A stretch of 6,822 nt of DNA from Chloroflexi bacterium RBG_16_68_14. Its GTDB lineage: Bacteria > Chloroflexota > Dehalococcoidia > DSTF01 > RBG-16-68-14. Under the pieces are notes generated by a model, which saw only the letters and a program-made list of their open reading frames with translations, was not told the origin of the DNA and did no database searches. The position numbers and the translations under genes are program-made. The stretch lies in contig MGOB01000065.1 in NCBI GenBank assembly GCA_001796995.1, positions 92,800 to 99,621 of the forward strand, written 5' to 3'. Shown here one piece after another: positions 1 through 3,923 of the stretch. The first letter of the stretch is position 1, and every line of letters starts with the position of its first letter.

Positions 1-306
1 CTCCTCCGCCTCGACGGCCACCGCCAGGTCGAGCCGGCCCAGCTCCCGCTCCGCGCGCTCCACGGCATCGCGCACCTGCGCAGCGTCCGAGGCGTCGATG
101 ACCAGCGCGAGCCCCCGGCGGCCCATCGCCCAGAGCTGGTTGAGGGCGGAGTTGACGGCGAACTCGGCGGCGGTGTCCGGCGTGAGGCTGGCGATGGCCA
201 CCTCGACGCCCGCCTCGGCCAGGCCCACGGCCAGCGCTCGCCCGAGCGCCGTCTCCCCGCCCAACACGAGGACGCGCTTGCCTTGCAGCTTGCCTGCCGC
301 CGACAT
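1..306 (-). CDS. SDR-family oxidoreductase-like protein (SDR-C), partial, N-terminal 102 residues
   Basis: The reading frame opens at ATG 306-304 and stays open to the window edge, so only the N-terminal Rossmann half is visible. It starts MSAAGKLQGKRVLVLGG, then an Ala-rich helix (ALGRALAVGLAEAG), a second strand (VEVAIASL), a DAS segment near residue 71 and ERELGRLDLAV near residues 87-96, which is the usual beta1-alpha1-beta2-alpha3-beta4 order of classical SDRs. Two family motifs are degraded: the TGxxxGxG loop reads LGGETALG (residues 15-22, middle Gly replaced by Ala), and the NNAG position reads AVEAE. The start lies 11 bp after the GNAT stop, with GAGGGGAG immediately upstream, so it probably belongs to the same operon. 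It has the same five-residue insertion after strand 2 as SDR-B, which suggests the two are paralogues. SDR fold membership is fairly sure; catalytic activity is doubtful and the substrate unknown. The active-site Ser/Tyr/Lys would lie outside the window. Confidence 0.8.
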   Translation of the reverse strand, partial: MSAAGKLQGKRVLVLGGETALGRALAVGLAEAGVEVAIASLTPDTAAEFAVNSALNQLWAMGRRGLALVIDASDAAQVRDAVERAERELGRLDLAVAVEAEE

Positions 307-317
307 CTCCCCTCGCT

Positions 318-866
318 CTATGCCTCGGCAACAGCGAAGGCGGCAGGGAACAGGACTTGCCCGCGATAGCGTCCGTCGTAGCGCGAGAGGCGAAGGACCA
401 TGAAGGCTGCGTCCGGAATGTCCGGCGACGGCGGTTCGATGCCGTGCGAGCGGGCCCGCTCGAAGCCGAAGCGCGGGTAGTAGCCCGGGTGGCCCTCCAC
501 GATGATGAGCGGCTCGCCCCGCCCCTCGGCCAACCGGATGCCGTGCCGGACAAGCGCGCTCCCAACGCCGCTCCGCTGCCGCTCCGGCGCGACGGCTACG
601 GGAGCGAGACAGAGGACACGCCGCTCCTCTGCGCCCCTGAGCGTGACGTAGCTGAACATGGCGTGCCCGACGACTCTGCCGTCCTCCTCGGCGACGAGGG
701 CAAGCTCCGGAACATAGTTGTCGGACGTGCGGATCAGCTCGACGAGCTGGGCCTCATTCGGCCGGCCGAAGGCCGCCTCGACAACCTGGGCCACAGCCTC
801 GTAGTCGGCAGGGATTTCAGGCCGGACGATGATAGCTACCTGGTTCCTCGTTCCTTGTTCCTTCAC
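318..866 (-). CDS. GNAT-family N-acetyltransferase, YhbS-like
   Basis: This 182-residue protein is predicted to transfer the acetyl group of acetyl-CoA to an amine on an unknown acceptor, in the cytoplasm. The GNAT fold is visible in order: strand 1 IIVRPEIPADYEAVAQVV (about 12-29), LALVAEEDGRVVGHAMFSYV (about 55-74), the acetyl-CoA loop VAVAPERQRSGVGSALVRHG (about 90-109, with the R/Q-x-x-G-x-G pyrophosphate signature QRSGVG), and the GHPGYYPRFGF block (about 125-135) typical of the YhbS/COG3153 group. I chose the GTG at 866-864 because its GTGA overlaps the stop of the upstream SDR by 4 bp. It is also the only usual start codon between that stop and the conserved N-terminus. A longer same-frame extension into SDR-B encodes Arg/Pro-rich nonsense and was discarded. 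The first eight residues (KEQGTRNQ-like) are encoded by a heptamer tandem repeat, so the exact N-terminus is less certain than the domain. Expression is probably by translational coupling. Confidence 0.9.
   Translation of the reverse strand: MKEQGTRNQVAIIVRPEIPADYEAVAQVVEAAFGRPNEAQLVELIRTSDNYVPELALVAEEDGRVVGHAMFSYVTLRGAEERRVLCLAPVAVAPERQRSGVGSALVRHGIRLAEGRGEPLIIVEGHPGYYPRFGFERARSHGIEPPSPDIPDAAFMVLRLSRYDGRYRGQVLFPAAFAVAEA
843..863. repeat. Three-copy heptamer tandem repeat at the SDR-B/GNAT junction
   Basis: On the plus strand the units read GTTCCTC, GTTCCTT, GTTCCTT (843-849, 850-856, 857-863). On the coding strand this is AAGGAAC twice, then GAGGAAC. The array sits just inside the GNAT start codon and encodes its non-conserved first residues. 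Each unit resembles a purine-rich Shine-Dalgarno core, but no usual start codon lies at a suitable distance downstream. Unit identity was read directly; function is unknown. Confidence 0.75.
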
Positions 867-1693
867 AGGTGCACCGTCAGCCCGCCATCGACGAAGAGCA
901 CCTGGCCGGTAACGTAGCCGGAGGCATCGGAGGCGAGGTAGACGGCGAGGGGGCCCACCTCGTCGGGGCGGCCGGCGCGCTTCATGGGGATGTAGCGCAC
1001 CGTCTGGTTCGCTTCCGGCGTCGGGTCGCCCAGGGCGGGCGAGTCCTCCATCCAGCCCAGCGCGATGGCGTTCACCGTGATCCCCTGGGCCGCCCACTCC
1101 TGGGCCAGGGCGCGGGTGAGGTTGAGGATGCCGGCCTGGGCCGCGCAGTAGGCCGACGCGTTGGCCAGCCCCCGCTCGCCCAACGCCGACGCGACGTTGA
1201 TGATGCGGCCGCGCGCTCGCCCCTCGACCTCAGCCTTCAGCATCTCCTTGCCCACGGCGCGGCAGGCGAAGAAGGTCGCGCTCAGGTTCTGGCCGATCAC
1301 CTTCGCCCACTCGGCGTCGCTCACCTTAGTGGCGGGCTTGCCGAGGAACCCGCCCGAGGCAGAAGGTGCGTTCACCAGCACGTCGATGCCGCCCAGCTCC
1401 TTCGCCACCTGGCGCACCATCACCTGCGCCCCCTGCCCGCTCGAGGCGTCGGTGGCGGTGTCGATGGCGGTGCGGCCCAGCTCGCGCACCTGGCGCGCCG
1501 TCTTGCGCACCGCCACCATCTCGTCGCCGTCGGTCGTGACGGTACAGAGGGCCAGGTCGGCGCCCGCCTCAGCCAGGGCGAGGGCGATGGCGCGGCCGAC
1601 GCCGCTCCCCGCGCCCACCACCAGCGCCCGCTTCCCCGACAGGTCGTAGGCGTCCAGGCTACGCTTGGCGTCCGGCCACTCAGCGACGGTCAT
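863..1693 (-). CDS. SDR-family oxidoreductase with YxxxQ active site (SDR-B)
   Basis: This is a classical short-chain dehydrogenase/reductase of 276 residues, FabG-like in length and C-terminus, expected to bind NAD(P)(H). Visible features are the cofactor loop GAGSGVG (residues 27-33, preceded by VV rather than VT), NAPS in place of NNAG (108-111), Asn136 in QNLSATFF, Ser169 in NVASALG, Tyr182 in SAYCAAQAG, and the C-terminal block RAGRPDEVGPLAVYLASDAS with VDGG. The catalytic Lys four residues after Tyr is Gln (codon CAG at 1138-1136), and the usual PG motif after strand 6 is LG. Ser-Tyr spacing is the normal 13, so the alignment is secure. I prefer ATG 1693: an alternative GTG at 1711 adds six residues, but lies inside an inverted repeat and has no ribosome-binding site. 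The stop overlaps the GNAT start. Oxidoreductase activity may be reduced or lost. The substrate is unknown; a 3-oxoacyl-ACP reductase label would be over-interpretation. Confidence 0.9.
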   Translation of the reverse strand: MTVAEWPDAKRSLDAYDLSGKRALVVGAGSGVGRAIALALAEAGADLALCTVTTDGDEMVAVRKTARQVRELGRTAIDTATDASSGQGAQVMVRQVAKELGGIDVLVNAPSASGGFLGKPATKVSDAEWAKVIGQNLSATFFACRAVGKEMLKAEVEGRARGRIINVASALGERGLANASAYCAAQAGILNLTRALAQEWAAQGITVNAIALGWMEDSPALGDPTPEANQTVRYIPMKRAGRPDEVGPLAVYLASDASGYVTGQVLFVDGGLTVHL

Positions 1694-1705
1694 CTCTTTC
1701 GTTCC

Positions 1706-1775
1706 AGCCACAGATTCACACAGATGCTCACGGACGCGAGATCCAATCTGTGGACATCTGTGCCAATCTGTGGCT
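1706..1775. repeat. Imperfect inverted repeat of the CACAGAT type between SDR-A and SDR-B
   Basis: Arms 1706-1726 and 1755-1775 are 21 nt each and pair at 19 of 21 positions, around a 28-nt spacer. The left arm contains CCACAGATTCACACAGATG and the right arm ends in CCAATCTGTGGCT; the spacer holds a further AATCTGTGG copy (1745-1753). From memory, ATCTGTG/CACAGAT modules recur as intergenic repeats in many environmental bacterial genomes. The right arm abuts the SDR-A stop codon. In the SDR-A/SDR-B transcript it could fold into a long hairpin. There is no T-run after it, so a classical intrinsic terminator is unlikely; a processing or attenuation site, or an inert mobile repeat, fits better. 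Confidence 0.8.
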
Positions 1776-2593
1776 CATGTCAGCTCCACCTCCGGCGCGA
1801 AGCCGACGGGCGCGACGCCGCCCGCCAGCCCGCCGCCATCGATGATGAAGCCCTGCCCGGTGACGTAGCTGGAGGCGTCGGACGCCAAGTACACGGCGAG
1901 CGGCCCCAGCTCCCACGCCTCGCCGATGCGCTGCACCGGGAAGTAGCGGGCGCGCGCGCCGAAGACGGCGGCGATCTCCTGGTTCGCCGCCGGCGCCTGC
2001 GCCACGAAGCCGGGGATGATGCAGTTGCAGCGGATGCTGTAGCGCTGGAGCATCACCGCCAGCGACTTGGTGAGCGCAACCACCCCCGCCTTGGCCGCGC
2101 CGTAGGCGAAGCCGGTCGGGTTGCCGCGCAGCCCGGTGCCCGACGCCACGTTCACGATCACGCCGCCCTGCCCGCGCTCGATCATCGCCTTCGAGGCAGC
2201 GCGGGCGCAGTAGAAGGCGCTGGAGAGGTTGACGTCGACGGTATCGCGCCAGTCCTCGTCGGTCACGTCCCAGAGCTCGGCCTGCTGGCCGCGGGCGTCG
2301 CCGATGCCGGCGTTGGAGAGCATGACATCGATCCGGCCGAACTCGTCCAGGCAGGCCCTGATGAGGGCGTCGCACTGCTCCGACCGGCGCACGTCCGTCG
2401 GCACGGCGATGGCGCGCCGGCCCAGGGCGCGCACCGCCTCCGCCGTCGCCTCGATCTGCTCCCTGGTGCGGGCGGCGCAGACCAGGTCGGCGCCCGCCTC
2501 GGCCAGGGCGAGGGCCATCTGCTGGCCGAGGCCGCGCCCGGCCCCCGTCACCACCGCCACCCTGCCATCGAGGCGTAGTCGCTCCAGCACCAT
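1775..2593 (-). CDS. SDR-family oxidoreductase, intact catalytic tetrad (SDR-A)
   Basis: This is a canonical classical SDR of 272 residues, predicted to carry out NAD(P)-dependent carbonyl/alcohol interconversion in the cytosol. It has every family motif in order: TGAGRGLG cofactor loop (16-23), AART after strand 2 (the Arg hints at NADPH preference), D67 in PTDV, SNAG (93-96), catalytic Asn122, Ser151, Tyr164 and Lys168, the PG motif in IIPGF, and the C-terminal ELGPLAVYLASDASSYVTGQ and IDGGG. The ATG start is supported by a strong GGGAGGAG ribosome-binding site. The roughly 18 residues after IDGGG (a Gly/Ala/Pro/Val tail) extend beyond the usual FabG end. It is the first gene of the accessory run, 194 bp downstream of xer and 81 bp upstream of SDR-B, so it probably has its own promoter. 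Motifs resemble FabG and general sugar/alcohol/ketone SDRs; the substrate cannot be assigned. Confidence 0.94.
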   Translation of the reverse strand: MVLERLRLDGRVAVVTGAGRGLGQQMALALAEAGADLVCAARTREQIEATAEAVRALGRRAIAVPTDVRRSEQCDALIRACLDEFGRIDVMLSNAGIGDARGQQAELWDVTDEDWRDTVDVNLSSAFYCARAASKAMIERGQGGVIVNVASGTGLRGNPTGFAYGAAKAGVVALTKSLAVMLQRYSIRCNCIIPGFVAQAPAANQEIAAVFGARARYFPVQRIGEAWELGPLAVYLASDASSYVTGQGFIIDGGGLAGGVAPVGFAPEVELT

Positions 2594-2596
2594 AGG

Positions 2597-2604
2597 CTCC
2601 TCCC
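2597..2604 (-). promoter_or_regulatory. Ribosome-binding site of SDR-A
   Basis: The coding strand reads GGGAGGAG followed by CCT and the ATG at 2593-2591. It is the best Shine-Dalgarno match in the window, and it fixes the start of SDR-A. Confidence 0.8.
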
Positions 2605-2620
2605 AGGACGAAGCGGGGGT

Positions 2621-2626
2621 AGTGTA
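2621..2626 (-). promoter_or_regulatory. Possible -10 element upstream of SDR-A
   Basis: TACACT on the coding strand matches TATAAT at four of six positions and lies about 28 bp before the start codon, leaving room for a short leader with the ribosome-binding site. No convincing -35 hexamer is seen 16-19 bp upstream. The call rests mainly on the need for a new promoter after the repeat-filled gap behind xer. Confidence 0.25.
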
Positions 2627-2686
2627 GCGAAGAGAGAACAGACGAGCCAGTTGCTGGTACCGCCCTTGGCCGCTCCTGGCTTTCCC

Positions 2687-2774
2687 GTCATTCTGAGCGC
2701 AGCGAAGAATCTGACCCTTGTACGTCGACTTGTCATTCTCGAGGGGTCAGACCCTTCGCTTCGCTCAGGGTGAC
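2687..2774. repeat. Pair of inverted REP-like palindromic repeats between xer and SDR-A
   Basis: Two 31-nt arms (2687-2717 and 2744-2774) face each other across 26 nt and match at 26 of 31 positions. The left one begins GTCATTCTGAGCGCAGCGAA, and the right one, read on the minus strand, begins GTCACCCTGAGCGAAGCGAA. Each arm can also fold on itself: TTCT pairs with AGAA in one, CCCT with AGGG in the other, and GTCA with TGAC at the base of both, around an 11-nt GAGCGMAGCGA loop. The spacer carries a truncated third start, GTCATTCT (2732-2739). As I recall it, the CTGAGCGAAGCGAAG core is a widespread interspersed intergenic repeat. It follows the xer stop codon, so it could protect or end the xer transcript, but it lacks a T-tract. 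Confidence 0.85.
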
Positions 2775-2787
2775 GACGCGGCAGCGG

Positions 2788-3783
2788 TCACGGACCCTCC
2801 CACCTCCCCCGCGCCCGCTCCTCCTCGATGCGGGCGATGCCGTCCAGCGCCTCCTCGATGGCCCGGCGCTTGGAGGCGTCGGTGACGTGGGTGTAGATCT
2901 GCGTGGTGTTGACGCTGGCATGGCCCAGCAGCGTCTGCACCACCCGCAGCTCGGCGCCGCCTTCGAGCAGGTGAGTGGCGAAGGTGTGGCGCAGGAGGTG
3001 CGGGTAGACGGAGCGGTCGATGCCCGCCGCCAGCGCATGCTTGCGCACGATGAGCTGCACCGCCCGCTGGGAGAGGCGCTCGCCGTCGCGGTTGAGGAAG
3101 AGCGCGGGCTTCGATAGGCTCAGCCTGACCTTCTCCCGCTGACCTACCAGCTTGGGCCGCCCCTCCGCCAGGTAGCGCTCGACGGCGCGGGCCGCCGGCC
3201 GGCCCATCAGCACCATCCGCTCCCGCGCGCCCTTGCCCAGCACCCGTGCCGTCCGCTCGTCGAGGTCGATGCTCGCCACATCGAGGCCGACCACCTCGCT
3301 CACACGCAGGCCGGAGGCGTAGAGCAGCTCCAGGATCGCCCGGTCGCGCAGCCCTTGGGATGTGTCCTTGTCGGCGGCGGCGATGAGGGTGTCGATCTGC
3401 TCCTGGGTGAGGAAGCTGGGCAGGCGGCGCTCACGGCGGGGGCCGCGCACGCCCAGCATGGGGTCGGTCGTCAGCAAGCCCTCGGTGCGCAGGTAGCGGT
3501 AGAACGAGCGCAGGGTGCTCACCTTGCGGGCCACGCTGGCAGAGGCGAGGCCCGAGGCGACCAGGCTCGACAGGTACTCGCGCACCAGCAGCTTGTCGAC
3601 CGCGCCGATGCTGGCTCCCCGTTCGTCCAGGAAGTCGAAGAGGTGGCGCAGGTCCGTGGCGTAGTTGCGCAGGGTGTAGGGCGACAGGTTCCGCCGCGCC
3701 GCCAGGGACGAGAGGTAGGTGTCCAGGAGCCGCTCGGCCTCGAAGCGTGCGATCCTGTTCCGGACGGCCATCACCATCGTCAT
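2788..3783 (-). CDS. xerC: Tyrosine site-specific recombinase, XerC/XerD type
   Basis: This 331-residue protein is predicted to cut and rejoin DNA at dif-like sites, resolving chromosome dimers at division. The N-terminal SAM-like core-binding domain spans about residues 14-102 (ARFEAERLLDTYLSSL, LSPYTLRNYATDL, RSFYRYLRTEGLL). The catalytic domain follows with Arg160 (GLRVSEV), Lys184 (LGKGARER), His262 and Arg265 (PHLLRHTFATH), His288 (LLGHASVNTTQ) and the nucleophile Tyr297 (IYTHV), so all six active-site residues are present. Length is slightly above the usual 295-310, partly because of an insertion near residues 214-226 that includes a translated interspersed repeat. Three Met codons compete at the start (residues 1, 3, 5); the first has a GGGG four bases upstream. 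Position after topA matches the conserved dprA-topA-xerC order, hence the symbol. XerD or a single-recombinase XerA-like role cannot be excluded from sequence alone. Confidence 0.93.
   Translation of the reverse strand: MTMVMAVRNRIARFEAERLLDTYLSSLAARRNLSPYTLRNYATDLRHLFDFLDERGASIGAVDKLLVREYLSSLVASGLASASVARKVSTLRSFYRYLRTEGLLTTDPMLGVRGPRRERRLPSFLTQEQIDTLIAAADKDTSQGLRDRAILELLYASGLRVSEVVGLDVASIDLDERTARVLGKGARERMVLMGRPAARAVERYLAEGRPKLVGQREKVRLSLSKPALFLNRDGERLSQRAVQLIVRKHALAAGIDRSVYPHLLRHTFATHLLEGGAELRVVQTLLGHASVNTTQIYTHVTDASKRRAIEEALDGIARIEEERARGRWEGP
3107..3129. repeat. Interspersed palindromic repeat inside the xer coding region
   Basis: The segment begins GGCTTCGATAGGCTCAGCC and ends TGAC. It contains a palindrome, AGGCT-C-AGCCT, and closely resembles an interspersed repeat I know from many bacterial genomes (GGCTTCGACAGGCTCAGCC type). 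It is read in frame as VRLSLSKP (residues 219-226), in the variable loop before ALFLNRDG, between the catalytic Lys and the His-x-x-Arg motif. The reading is direct; assignment to the repeat family is from memory. Confidence 0.65.
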
Positions 3784-3818
3784 GACGTCCCCGGCTTGAG
3801 GATAATAGGGACGTTATG
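3781..3818 (-). promoter_or_regulatory. Inverted repeat enclosing the xer start codon and a possible -10 box
   Basis: Arms CATGACGTCCC (3781-3791) and GGGACGTTATG (3808-3818) pair at 10 of 11 positions across 16 nt. In RNA read through from topA, the hairpin would enclose both the GGGG ribosome-binding stretch and the AUG of xer. The loop contains TATTAT on the coding strand (3807-3802), a five-of-six match to a -10 element; a start from there would omit the upstream arm. It could also be a regulator operator. Structure is read directly; function is inferred. Confidence 0.45.
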
Positions 3819-3828
3819 TCGACGCCAT

Positions 3829-3843
3829 TAGGGAAAGCCCCTA
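3829..3843. promoter_or_regulatory. TAGGG-N5-CCCTA palindrome upstream of xer, possible operator
   Basis: This perfect 5-bp dyad with a 5-bp spacer (AAAGC on the plus strand) lies about 46 bp upstream of the xer start. Size and position would suit binding by a dimeric regulator. No regulator is encoded nearby, so no candidate can be named. Confidence 0.3.
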
Positions 3844-3884
3844 GATGCGCTCTCCTAAGGCCAAAGGGGGAACTAGGCGGTAGC

Positions 3885-3918
3885 GGCCGGACAGACCTGA
3901 AGGTCTGTCCCTACGGCC
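3885..3918. repeat. Perfect hairpin repeat just downstream of topA
   Basis: GGACAGACCT (3889-3898) and AGGTCTGTCC (3901-3910) form a perfect 10-bp stem with a GA loop. GGCC at 3885-3888 and 3915-3918 can add an outer stem across a CTAC bulge. It begins only a few bases past the topA stop codon on the coding strand. This GTAGGGACAGACC type of palindrome resembles interspersed repeats of environmental bacteria, from memory. It may stabilise or end the dprA-topA transcript, but no T-run follows, so it is not called an intrinsic terminator. Confidence 0.75.
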
Positions 3919-3923
3919 TTCAT

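Noticed and set aside
867..1097. Upstream extension of the GNAT frame into SDR-B
   Set aside because: The extra 77 residues are Arg/Gly/Pro-rich and overlap the conserved C-terminus of SDR-B. The GTG at 866 in a GTGA overlap gives a normal GNAT length.
1694..1711. GTG at 1711 as the SDR-B start
   Set aside because: It lies in the inverted repeat, has no ribosome-binding site, and adds only six non-conserved residues. It remains possible but is less likely than ATG 1693.
869..2578. A 569-residue plus-strand open frame across both SDR genes
   Set aside because: It is antisense to two genes with complete SDR motifs. Its translation is low-complexity, rich in His/Arg/Ala/Gly, with no recognisable domain, as expected from high-GC antisense frames.
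2687..2774. CRISPR-like repeat or transposon ends
   Set aside because: There are only two full copies, in inverted orientation with a 26-nt gap, and no cas or transposase gene is nearby. A REP-like pair explains it better.
3885..3918. Intrinsic terminator after topA
   Set aside because: The stem is strong, but no T-run follows on the coding strand, so it is reported as a hairpin repeat instead.
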